A stretch of 64,000 nucleotides of DNA, taken from positions 53,459,048-53,523,047 of the forward strand of contig NC_054741.1 of the NCBI RefSeq assembly GCF_018143015.1, given 5' to 3'. The notes under the pieces were generated by a model. The model was given only the letters and a program-made list of their open reading frames with translations, did no database searches and was not told the DNA's origin. Source of the stretch: Lytechinus variegatus. Taxonomy: Eukaryota; Echinodermata; Echinoidea; Temnopleuroida; Toxopneustidae. A program made the translations under genes and the position numbers. Below are positions 1 to 13,073 of this stretch, piece by piece; the first letter of the stretch is position 1; the number at the start of each line of letters is the position of its first letter.

Positions 1-1321
1 CCACGGTAAGAACTTTGTGTAAAAATTAAGCATACAAGTTGCGTTTCTAAGAGCATTGAAAATAAATTTCTTGAGAATTAAACAGTCTTGGAGTTCTTTT
101 TGCTCCTTCTGTTTCCTCCCTTCTGACCCAGACTGGTGTTTCTTCATGATCAGGGTCGCAGTTCCAGCAAATTACGAGCCTTATTGTAAACTCAATTGTT
201 TGAAACCAATGTAATATAGGCCTTTTAAAGACTTTAAGATGACAAACATGACCGTACGCAGCTGGGGGCCGCCGATCGAGAGGGCAAAATTCACAAAATT
301 CACCAAAAGTGTGCACGAAATCTTTCAATTTTATTCTAGAAAATGCAAAAGCTCCCCCCCCCCCTCACCATGGGCGGAAATCCCAGGGGGACAGGGGGGA
401 CGGCCTACCATTTTGGAAAGGGGGTACATAATATCAAATGTCCCCCTACTATTTGTGCTCTTTTATTATGGAAAATACATAATTCAAAATCGAAATTAAA
501 CACATGTATCCTCGAATTTCGAAATAAATATAAACGGACAGTTTTTGTTAAGAAGTTGGTTAGGAAAAGAAAAGGCATACCGGCCCAACTATTCTCGAAC
601 TCGCATCTAGCCCTATATGCCAGCCAAAGAGTGATGACATTGATGACATCGATTGCCATTGTCAATTTCATTACTAATAAAAATGAAGAAAAAAGAAAAT
701 CGCCTCTGGATACTTATAAGTAAATTTAGTGCATAGACGGTTAGACGAGAATGTTCCTTTGTTAAGCCAATTCACTTTCCCTTTATTCCAAATTTACTTG
801 GAATATAAGAATACTTTCATTGTTCGCGTACTCAGTATAAAGAATAGTTTTCATGAGTTATGATTAATCATTCACAGTGAAATTTAACTATGTTTAATCC
901 CCCAAAATTTGTTTTTAAACACTCTATTAACGAGACTTATATTCCATTTTTACACAAAATTCCAGCCTTGTGAGGGGTCATCATAGGTAGATCAAGGGGG
1001 CGAAGCGGCGGAAGGTGAGGCGAAAAATAAGAAGAAAGATAGGACCGGGAACAGGATGGAAGGGAATAATTGGGAAAAAAAGAAAACTTTCAGGTCATAG
1101 TATAAAAATAAAAAAATCGCTCGCGCTTTGCATAAATACACAGCCATCTCTTTATTTCAAAACGTGCTTGATTTTTTTCACTTTTTAGATCGAAATATAT
1201 AAAATCAAATCATTTATCAAAGAAGATTTCCATCTTTTTCATAATTTGTACTTTTAGATATTAAAAAAAAATAGCTTGCCATTCGGTTTTAGTCTGAAAT
1301 GTATTCATTAAAAGGTTAAAC
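1..1321. other. No gene recognised at left edge
   Basis: Repeat-derived AT-rich sequence with short C and G runs at 350-410. The small open frames here lack splice context, domains or codon bias. Confidence 0.6.
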
Positions 1322-1633
1322 GTTATCACACTGTAATAAGATGGAAAAGGGGCTTATCAAAGGTATGTTTCACAGAGGAACTGTTCGTCAAAAGACGCGA
1401 GTCTTACTATGATAATGTAATTGCCACGTCAGGGGCAAATTTTTTCATTTTTGACAATGGAAATGACAATTTTTAGGCAGAAAAGTGCCTTTATCGTTTA
1501 CTTTTGTCCTTAAATAATTTTTCATTTTTCTACTTTCAGGGGGGCACGGCAAAATCTCGTTTTGCCCCCAAAAAACTTTATTGGGGGGGTAAGTGCCCCC
1601 CTGCCCCCCCCCCCCCCCGCTTCCGGCGCCCTT
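1322..1633 (-). mobile_element. G-rich dispersed repeat, copy 1
   Basis: On the minus strand it starts gggcgccggaagcggggg, carries paired ggggcaaaacgagattttgc words and ends cttattacagtgtgataa. It matches 63379-63690 along its whole length, in the opposite orientation. Confidence 0.8.
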
Positions 1634-1717
1634 GCGCGCAATCACAGGTGAAGTTAAACGTTTCTGGGACGGGAATGCAGGTAGCCCCGTTTTCACAGTT
1701 GTTGTTAACACATTGAT
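1632..1717 (-). pseudogene. EGF exon (gene C) cut by a repeat insertion
   Basis: Acceptor tacaaatag, then [20 protein letters not shown] and NFTCDCAQG: five cysteines in frame with no lesion. It then runs directly into the G-rich repeat at 1322-1633, which replaces the last Cys and the donor. Confidence 0.65.
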
Positions 1718-4700
1718 CTATTTGTAGGCAAAAATAATTATGCGTGGCAAAGCGTTAAATGGAATAGGAGATATGAAATCTAGTAAGATAACATTCAATT
1801 TCGTGTATTATGTTTAATCTATTTTTATGTTATTATAGTTATAATATAATTTTATGATGTATCACAAGTAACTGCAAATATACTTATAATATCGTGCGTT
1901 AGAAATTTCAGAAAAAAAGTAGAAAACTAATGAGGATTTTCTAAGAAGGATAACTACTTAATACGCCAACATGTTTCACATCTCTCTACCCAGAATCCGA
2001 TCACACACTCACACGAGTAGTTTAGGCATTTAGGCAGTTAGGCATTAGAACACATGCTGCTCCATTCTCACGCATGCTATTAGCATACAGATCTATTTCT
2101 ATATTTAAGTATACAAAATATGATCATCATTCTGAGATAAATTATTTACATAGAATAAATGTATAAAGCCCCTTTTACACCTTCACGGATGCAACACGGA
2201 TCATCACGGATCTCAGTCCGTGATGATCCGGGGTGCCAAATTTGTATTTTCCTAGCATTCCCGGAGTGAGTACGGAGTTAACTGGTTATTAACACGGATA
2301 TGTACGGAAAAGTACGGAGTCTACAAGGATAGGCAAGGTAGCAATAGGGATCCTGTTTGATATGCTCCCGGAGCCAACACGGAATACCCGGATGATCACG
2401 GATGTTACTGGGTCTTTACACGGACCTTCAGGGTTGCTCACATTCTGTACTGGGATATATCTTGCTAGAATGAAGTTTCGTCCCTTTTTGCAGCATCTGG
2501 AGCATGCTCGTGCTTGGTTATGAATACGGACTATTGTCCATGTACGCAAACAATACAAACTTTTGACCCCGGATAGAGCCGGTATCAACAAGGATCACCC
2601 GGTTCTTACAAGGAGCCTCCCGGATGCATTCGGTAGCTACACGGATGTACAAGGAGGCTACAGGGATGAACACGGTTTATTATTAGTCCGTGTACTCCGC
2701 GATGAAAAATTGAACATGTTCAATTTTTCTCCCGGACATGCCGGTACATGAAGGATGTCGCCGGATGAGTAGCCGGAGTGTACACGGTAGTCCCGGACTG
2801 TACACGGATGACCCCGGATTGACAATCCGGGATGATCCGTGTTGCTTCCGTGAAGGTGTAAAAGGGGCTTAAGTGTGGGTGAGAATGTGTGTTGTCCGTG
2901 CGTTGTTGATCACGGGTGGCGCAAGGACACGTTGACAAACGGGTGGCAAGACGATCTAAAAGATGACACCAAAATCTAGATCTATATCCTACTTCAAACT
3001 TTTTTTGATTCTTTAAAAAAACAGACGCTAAAGACAACAAGAGTTATTAAATTCAGAAAGACAACGTACAATGTTTACGTTCAATATAGTATTATCTTAT
3101 GTTATTACAGTTATAGTATGGTCTACCACAATCTATTGCAAATTATTATCGACTAAATCCATCTCAAATAGCTTTACTGATAATTACAACATCCTATAAT
3201 AACTAATATGTGAAGATTACAAACATGACTGTGTTTTGAACGACTGAGGATTTTCTAGGAGCGAAAAATATATGATATACCAACCTGCTTCACATCTCTC
3301 TCCCAAGAATCCGATCACACATTCACACGAGTAGTTCATAGAGTTAGGCATTGAACACATGTTGCTCCATTCTCACATGTGTTATTAGTACATAGATCTA
3401 GTATACAAAATGTAATAATCATTCTCAGATAAAACACGTCGACAAATTTGGGTATGGGTGACTGTGAGTATATGTGTTGATTGCGTAATCACGGGCAGCA
3501 CAAGGACATTTTGATTAATGGGTGGCGCAAGACGATCTAAAAGATGATGCCAACCATAATGCTCATTGTCAATAAGTGTCCATGTTTGATTGATGGAAAT
3601 TCATTTCAAAATATCCATAAAGTAATCTTCCAAAATACGTTCAATCTTACAAATACATTACAAATTAGTTATGCCAATCCCTTATAGAATAAACTTCATA
3701 ATCGTCAAACATGCAACCATGTACAGGTATAGTATGTAAACAACCCCATTAAACGGACGTAATATCGAAAATCCTTTAAATTGCTTTAATTTGCAAGATT
3801 CAACATTAAATAAGTTCCATATAATCTGCAATTAAGTTAACACCATATTTCGTGCAAATTTCCGTCTTAGTTTTAAAGATTATCAAAATATCCTTGTATG
3901 AAGTAATTTTGACTTACCACGTATGTGGGTTAAGAAATACATCATAGAAATCATCTAAAACTCCTTCCTGACATAGCAGCATAAAATACGATTAGCTCGT
4001 CGATAAGACAAATCCATATTATGTGTCTGCTAAAATTATAACAAAATGAATAAAAACGATGAAGTTGATATTGCCCCTAAGGCAAAAACAAATCGAGATA
4101 AATCATGTCAGCTCCATCCAAACCAATAAAACGTAATGACCAAAATTAATAGGCCTACAGTACACGACGCCTTCAGATCGGGTTTTAGGGCGTAGTTCAT
4201 TTGCCTAACAAAAGTTTTACTAGTATTTTGCATATACGTATGCGCTTCGCCTAGACGTGATGTCCAGTCTTTAAGAAAAGCTCTAAATTAGTAAGATTCA
4301 TACACTTAACCTTGACATAATTATGCTCTTATGCTCATAATAAGTGGATTGAAAAAAATATCCTATTTGATTTTTTTTCATTCTTGGCAAATCAGAGGAG
4401 GTAGTCCCTCCGCTAGAACGCCAAGTGCGACTTCGGCCGCTGGAGCAGTAGGTATTAACTTCCTGACCTACTTGCGCAGTTATCATAAGTTGCTTCATCA
4501 GAGTGGATCTAATAAGAGCCCCAGTACCAAATCGTGCGGAGGTGGTACAGTCATGTGTAGCTGGAACTGAGCGTCTATCCCATGTCAATTCATGGACGAG
4601 GAGGGGCGGCCGGGACGTACCCCTCGAAATATAACAACTGCACAGCAGCCTATGGCAGGAGTCATCTTGCCCTTCCTCCCTTTCTTGCGCTATATAGAAA

Positions 4701-7700
4701 GACCAAAAAAAATAAAAGCTGCACGCTCTTACTATAGTCATTGCGACTCATGCAGACAGCTCAACCACCGCGGAGCAGCGAAAGAGTTGCACATTGCTTC
4801 ATGATTAGGGCGATCATTTTTGGATGCGCAGCATGGAATGGAGCACCTTTTCGTCGGAAAGACGATTTCAGCTGTTACATCGCTCTTAATCTCCAAGTTA
4901 CATGCGTTATGTTTTTTTTTTTTTGGGGGGGGGGGGCTCTTGCCGGCTCATGCTCAGCTAAATGAGCGTGCATATACTGCGTACGTAGTCATCAATGAGG
5001 TGACGTATTAAAACGTGCGCGTTTAGTAGCACAAAATCATTATTTTAGGCAGTCCAGTGAAACCGACTCTAAACCTTCCAGTGGTGTGTTCTCAATTTTT
5101 GAATTTGATATTGCTGATTGACAAAAGCGATTGAGTATGATTGTCCATTTTTGTTTCTCCTTCCATGCACGGTCCATCTAACACTGATTCTATTTTTGGT
5201 AACTACTGAACTTCCTTTCCCAAATTGGGAAGATATATCACCAAGTTTGGAACTATTGACAGGCGGAAGAATAAGGGCCATTTTACTGTCTCAAGTGTTA
5301 AATTTGATCATGTCAATCGTAGTCTTTAAAAATGCTGTTTTTTTTTTAAAATGACCCGGTCGAGGTACCCTTTTCTGGTCAGATATGGAATGTCAGATAT
5401 CTTTCCTGTCCACTGGTAGTAAACAGTCGACCCTCAAATTTCATTCTTATTTTTTATGATTTCTTTCAAATGCCACTTTAAGTTTAACACACGAGTCTCT
5501 GGGAAATGTTCTAGGCCTGTACATCCTTGTGGTTAGTAGAAGAACCTTTTGAAGGGTTACATGTAGCGCCATTTTGACAACTATTGTTACCGCAAGGATC
5601 TATTTCTAGAAGGTTGAAAAATAAAATGATGTAAGAATAATGAGAAATAATGAAAATAGAGCATATAGCGACAGGATGACTCCACTTAAAAACTTAAAGT
5701 GATCATTTCACTTTGTTCTGATTTAAAAATTATAATTTTGGTTCTTGAAAATTGGCTGAACAATAGGCTTGTATTATAAAAATACCATCCCAAAAGTTTC
5801 AAAGTATTATATCTACAGGATCAATTTTAAAATCTTGGAGATGTAAACCAAAGTTTTAAAATAATTGGGAGTTGGTTTCAATGACTATGTGTATAGAGCG
5901 AATCTGTGCAACACAACACATTAACTCTAGATGAACACAGCATGACCTACTTACAGTGTGTACAAGGTATACACTGAATATACAGTGCAGCTAATACCGT
6001 GTGTATAGGAGATACACACAGCAGAAGGCAGTCAACATAGCCAACGGACTTTTTGAATTGGAGAAAACTGGTCATAAGCTGAACCCGTCTACTAGACAGT
6101 TCTCAAAATCAAGCTAATAAATTGCTACTTGTATCTAAATTAGAGTTTTCATCCTATATTGTGGTCTGTTTCAGGGTTTTTGAGGACAAATACAGGCGCT
6201 CATACATATGTTTCGTCTCAGTTTGAGAATTTTTTAAATCAGCTGCTCACAAACGATCCCTTTAATCGGTATAAAGGAACGAAAACCAATCTTTAAAGTT
6301 TGCGATAGATCCAAGCATTTCCTTAAATAACGTGTTACAGCATAAGCAGGGGATGCTATGATGTGGCAAAGCATGTTTATCACTTTTAACGTTATTTTTT
6401 GAAAGCCATAGGATTGCTCAGCCATAAACATGATAAAACGAATCGTAGGGACACCTCGCGAGAGAGAGGAAGTGAAGTGACCAAGTTGAGTTCGGAAGTT
6501 TTTAATTTATTTTTAAGATTAAATCTGAAGCATCTCGTGCACACTGTCGGTGTAATTTATACTCTATATTACAGGGATTTAAAATAAGTCCAGATGGACT
6601 GTAGTTAGGTAGCAATCGATTTCTGGATTAAGTTTTAATCCTAAAGACTTAAATTTAAATCTCAAATGATTTAAATTTAAATCTTTCGAGATTTAAAAAT
6701 GAATCTTAAGGATTCAAACTAAATCCGGAATTCGATTGGTCCCTAACTACAGTCCATGTGGACTTATTTTAAATCCCTGTAATTTAGACTGTATTATAAT
6801 ATACAAGAGAAAAATAGGTTTTGAAAATTTCTGGAAGGGGAGGGGTGGCAGTTTTATTGTAATGTGCAAATCAGGCAGCTGATGGAATTTATGTTATGTT
6901 TTATTATGCGTATGGCGGAAAGGGTATTTGCTCTTACCAAGAGAGACTATTATTATTGTGTTCTTTGCAAAGTTAATTTTCAGTGTCTGAAGGCATATCT
7001 GTTTTAATATACGGATAACACTATGCATAGTGTACTAGACATGCTAGACTAGTATTTGAAGGAAAAGTGAAACACATTTCAAAGACAGAATTGTAAGTTT
7101 CGATATCTACGGAATTACACTTCTCCATGAAAATATGACGGATTTCACCTCGGTCATCGTGCTCTCCTAAATAATTAGATTCAGAATGGATATGGAAGTA
7201 GATTTAGCTAGCAAGGTTACCAAAATATAAAGGACAAGTGCATGCGGCAAGAGATGTTAAATTTGAAATGTCTTGATGTTCAAGTTCTGAATGAATATTT
7301 TGGTAATGAAAATCCAACTTTGCAATTTATCTGGACCGTGCATGGTCGCAATTGAAATTTCCAAGGGATCGATTGATTATAGGCCAAAGGCTATACTTAC
7401 CATTGGGCTTGCAAAATTCTGGTTTATCTGGTAACGCAGGGGGAGAAGAAGTACAGTTACACGTGCCATTGCGGAAGAAACGTCTACGTTCGTTACTAAA
7501 TTCAGAAGGAAATAACTAACATGGCTGAAAAATATTTTGATTCTTGTTCGGGAGGAAAACAAAAAGTAAGTAAATAGACATATACTGCAGTTTAATTTAT
7601 GGGGCATTCATGGATTATCATCATAGTCGTGACAGCATTTTGCAGTCTCTCCTGAGTAATAATATGAGATATGAGATTATTCATATCATGATTGCGAGCG

Positions 7701-10700
7701 AGCATGAAATTCGCTTTTTGATAATACGTACAGTGTTTAATATTCAATACCCACGAGACGTGAGAGCGTGTATATATTTTTATTTAAAAAGAAAGGGAAA
7801 AAAGAGGAGAGGGGGGGGGGGGGAGAAAGGAAAAACGATAGAACATGAAGAAAGAGAAAGAACAAGTGGAATGCCTCTGGCCGTCTCACCTGCATCACGC
7901 GGTTCAATATAGCAGCAGTGTTGACTTTGAATACTACTCTAACTCGCACAAGATGTTCAGTGATACATGGTTACTCTTATGTCCACTTTTTATGAACTAG
8001 ACCAATAAACTTACAGAGATATGATGGTTATTCAACAAAAAAACCCCAACATGGCCAAAGTTCATTGACCTTACATGACCTTTGACCTTGATCATGTGAC
8101 CTGAAACTCGCACAGGATGTTCAGTGATACTTGATTACTCTTATGTACAAGTTTCATGAATCAGATCCATAAACTTTCAAAGTTATGATGGTAATTCAAC
8201 AGATACACCCGATTCGGCCAAAGTTCATTGACCTTTGACCTTGGTCATGTGACCTGAAACGCGCACAGGATGTTCAGTGATACTTGATTACTCTAATGTC
8301 CAAGTTTAATGAACTAGACCAATAAACTTTCAAAGTTATGATGGTAATTCAACAGATACCCCCGATTCGGCCAAAGTTCATTGACCCTAAATGACCTTTG
8401 ACCTTAATCATGAGACCTGAAACTTGCACAAAATTTTCAGTGATGCTTGATTACTATCATGTCCAAGTTTCATGAATCAGATCCATAAACTTTCAAAGTT
8501 ATGATGGGAATTCAACAGATATCCCCAATTCGGCCAAAGTTCATTGGCCCTAAATGACCTTTGACCTTGGTCATGTGACATGAAACTCATGCAGGATGTT
8601 CAATGATACTTGATTAACCTTATGTCTAAGTTTCATGAACTAGGTCCATATATTTTCTAAGTTATGATGACATTTCAAAAACTTAACCTCAGGTTAAGAT
8701 TTCAATGTTGATTCCTCCAACATGGTCTAAGTTCATTGACCCTAAATGACCTTTGACCTTGGTCATGTGACATGAAACTCTAATAGGATGTTCAGTAAAA
8801 CTTGATTAACATTTTGGCCAAGTTTTATTAACTAGGTCCATATACTTTCTAAGTTATGATGTCATTTCAAAAACTTAACCTCAGGTTAAGATTTGATGTT
8901 GACGCCGCCGCCGCCGCCGCCGCCGCCGTCGGAAAAGCGGCGCCTATAGTCTCACTTTGCTTCGCAGGTGAGACAAAAACGGATCGAAGGAAAGAGGAAA
9001 GGAAGTAAAACAGAATATGCGACAAAGAACAGATCATCCTAAAATACTAATGGGCGAGGTAGGGAAAATTAAAATATGGGAAAATGGAACAGGAAAGGAT
9101 GGTTGGAAAGGGGAAATGTAAAAAGAAGTGGGAAATGTGGGTAGAATGAATGAGTTTAAAAAACGAGAGGTTACGGAGTTACTGCACAGACCCCCAAAGG
9201 AGCATTGCTTTTGGGCGATTCCATACGTGTCGTACGGGACATTTCAACAAAAATATCTAGTCTCTAAGCTGATTGCTTGAGCATTAACAATTTATGTTTT
9301 GTCAGAAATAAAAGTAAATATATAGTCATGTGAAAAACCGATTACCAACAAAAAATGTTTGATTATGGGTGAATTACAGGTGAAATATGTTGTGTGTCGT
9401 ACGGGACTCGGAAATGTCCCGTACGACACGCAACATTTTTTCCTCTAATTCACTCATGGACAACATATTTTTGTTGGTTGTCATTTTTTTTACATGACTA
9501 CCCAGTATTACCAAATAATAATTATAATAATGAAACGTTTTTGTATAGCGCAAAATACATAAGCAAAAAATACATTGAAGTTCCTTGTTTGTTTGGACAG
9601 GGTGATAGAAATAGATAAATGGAGAGAATGACTGAGAGAAATAGAGGGGGAGATATATCAATGATGACAAAATCAATAGTATTATGAATACAGAAACAGA
9701 ATTACGTCTATAAAACTTATGATTCAATAATCTCTTTGCTTTAAGAAAAAACGAATATGAATTTGTGCAAAAAAATATGTTAAGACAATGTTTCAAGGAC
9801 ACATCTTTATTATATATATTTTTTTTTTGGGGGGAACATGCCAGGAACTTACGCTTAAGGCTTTGTTATCAAAAAGCAAAAAATACTTAACTGTTCAAAA
9901 AAAAAAATAAGTCAAAGAATTTCAGACGCATAATAAATGAACGTCTTTTATTTGCAGTTACAATTTAATAGAAACTTTATTATTTCAAAGGCAAAGGATC
10001 TTGTCCACTGTATAATCCTAGACATAATTGAAAATTTTAACCTAAATCTAAACACTGAATAACTAGTTTTCTATTCTACAGGGGTGTTTATGAGGTGCAA
10101 ATTTATATTTTACTGGAATTCATTCTTTACTGACAAAGAACGTGACTTTGACATATGTAGTTAATAGGGAACCATTTACAGGGTTACATGTAGTGCCATA
10201 TTGAAGCTATTGTTATCACAAGGTTCTATTTCTAGAAAGTTTGAAACAATATGTAAAATGTGATGATCGGACATAAATATCGAATGAAATAAATGCTCTT
10301 ATTTCCCTCAATCAATGTATATATAGATTTGTAAAATTTACAATGATCAAAACAAGTGTAATGAAAATACCTGATGAAGGATGGGTTAATAAGGTAGTGA
10401 GGAATATTTTACCGTATGTTTATAACATCCATCGAGTAATAGTTACGTCTTTAATGTTTAATGAAATAATAATTGCAAGAGTTATCCACAGAGACTGATA
10501 TAAAATTAAACTCGAAGGTTTGCTAAAGAATGAGCCAGTACTATAGCACTCTTACTTCTACTATAGTACAGTACTTAAACACATTTTACATGACTATCAC
10601 TAATTATTTCATGAAACATTGAGGGTAATTCCAAATATTTTTACGATTCAATGATCAGTGGTCGGTGGTGATGGAGTTCAAAATTGAATGACTAAAAGCC

Positions 10701-12980
10701 AGTGAGGTTTGTACACATTTTAAAAATAATTGAATCTTGAGACACCAACTTATTTCATATTGTTCCCAGAGCGAATCCATCCATGCAATTACACGAGTAA
10801 TTGTTATACAACTAGATAGATCCTTGTTATTTGATTGCTTGTATGATATCGATCATTTAGCCCATGACGTCATCAACCATGCAATTTGGATTCATACATT
10901 GTGCAATTTTGAAGCCATACGATTTTGTCCTTTGCACGCGCGCAGCGAAACTGCAGGCACCACTCGTGATTGCAGAGCGTATGTTGTATGTACGCGACAA
11001 TTAACAAACCGAGTTCGCACTGCATGAGCATATTTTTCAAAGAAATTAATAAATTTCGTATGAAAAATAATCTATTTATAGGTGTCATATAAGCCAAATA
11101 ATGAATGTTCTTTTCATTAGGTGAAAGATTAAATGAATGATCCATTCTACTCGGCTACGCCTCGTTGAATGGATCATTTCATCTTTCACCTCATGAGGTA
11201 TTCTGTCCATTGCACTCATAAACATTCATTATTTGTATAATATAGTTAGGCATAGCAACACATGTTGCTCCATTCTCACATGTGTTATTGCCACATGGAT
11301 TTATTTCTACATTAATGAATGATATAAATATCTAGAAGAGAAGTTATACAGGTATTTTTCATTTAAAGTATAAGCGTTTTCAGTATTTATTTATTTATTC
11401 ATTTGTTTTGCGTCACCTATTCCTCGGAACTGAATTACTATGACCAGCAGGTTTCTTCTCCCGAATAAACTGCTTTGGGGAGCGCCGGTGAACCATTACA
11501 CCGGGTATTTACACGAAATCGACATTATTCAAGCGAATATAATGGTAGCACATAATGCATAATACATCATTATAACCTTTAACTTATGTTAGCTTTAACT
11601 GTTCATTGAAAATCAGATTCTATGATTGATATTATTGATTGAATATAGATTATAGAACTGCAGAATTTTTTTTTATATAAACTAAATAATGAATAGTCTT
11701 TTCATTCGGTGACAGTGAAATGAATTGATCACATCATGTTTTACCTTACTGAAGTATTTTGTCCATTGCACTCATAAACATTCATTATTATTACTCATAC
11801 CAACACATGTTGCTCCATTCTCACATGTGATATTGCCACATGGATCTATTTCTACATTAATGAATGATATAGATATCTAGAAGAGAAGTTGTACGGGTAT
11901 AAGCGTTTTCAGTATTAATTTATATTATTTTTGGTGTCACCTATTCCTCGTAACTGAATAACTACAAGCAAGTTTCTCCTCCCGGAAAAACTGATTTTTA
12001 ATATAATGGATAATCGTTTCTACAAAGAGTATGTTTGAAAAGATTCGAAGTATCAATGAGATTTACAAGACTAGCAAAATTACCACCAAAAGTAAAGTGC
12101 CATGTCAAATACAGATATCTGTGTGTTATCGATCAAAGTCTGTTTTCCTTACCTTTTTTGAGGAGTTACATATATTCATATATATATATATATATATATT
12201 AATGTGTGAAGCTATACATGTACAACAGCTTTGGCAACTCTTTTATGTAAATATTGTAAAGAAATGGATGAAGAGAACAATGGTAGACGTAGCTTAAATC
12301 AAGGTTCCCCAGAGCTATCTACCCTTTGGAAAAATTGGCTATGCCGAAAAGATGTCTCTGCCGGGAATCGAACCCGGGCCCCCAGCTTTGAACGCCGGTG
12401 CCTTAACCACTAGGCCACAGAGACGGGCTAGTGGCTAGGCCGACCGAGATCCGATTGACCGTCAGAAAGACAGAATTTCGACACTATACCAATTACCTTT
12501 GTCGGGTGAAGGTGGGTTTTGAACAATGACAAGCCGTCATGCCTCAGCTGGATCAAAGCTATTGCTTCAATACAGTACACATATGTGAGAAAGTATACAA
12601 ATGTGTGAAGCTATACATGTACAACAGCTTTGGCAACTCTTTTATTTAAATATTGTAAAGAAATGGATGAAGAGAACAATGGTAGACGTAGCTTAAATCA
12701 AGGTTCCCCAGAGCTATCTACCCTTTGGAAAAATTGGCTTCACACATTTGTATACTTTCTCACATATGTGTATATGTGTCTTTCTGACGGTCAATCGGAT
12801 CTCGGTCGGCCTATCCACTAGCCCGTCTCTGTGGTCTAGTGGTTAAGGCACCGGCGTTCAAAGCTGGGGGCCGGGTTCGATTCCCGGCGGAGACATCTTT
12901 TCGGCATAGCCAATTTTTCCAAAGGGTAGATAGCTCTGGGGAACCTTGATTTAAGCTACGTCTACCATTGTTCTTTATCC

Positions 12981-13073
<93 letters not shown>

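Larger units (their letters stand above)
1900..3552. repeat. Tandem duplication carrying relic EGF exons
   Basis: Segments 1900-2163 plus 2870-2975 match 3230-3552: gaggattttct, catctctct, tgttgctccattctcac and gacgatctaaaagatga occur in order in both. The first copy is split by the element at 2167-2869. Confidence 0.75.
11070..11990. repeat. Tandem duplication with hairpin and relic EGF
   Basis: About 11070-11480 and 11690-11990 share aaataatgaat, ttcattaggtga-like, cacatgttgctccattc, ctagaagagaagttatac and cacctattcctcg, in the same order. Confidence 0.75.

Noticed and set aside
7610-7912. 100-residue frame with basic stretch
   Set aside because: It crosses the end of a TIR element and a G run, with no splice context or recognised domain.
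12825-12896. Functional tRNA gene
   Set aside because: The same head is attached to a SINE body in the neighbouring copy, the variable loop is one base short and the anticodon would read a stop codon.
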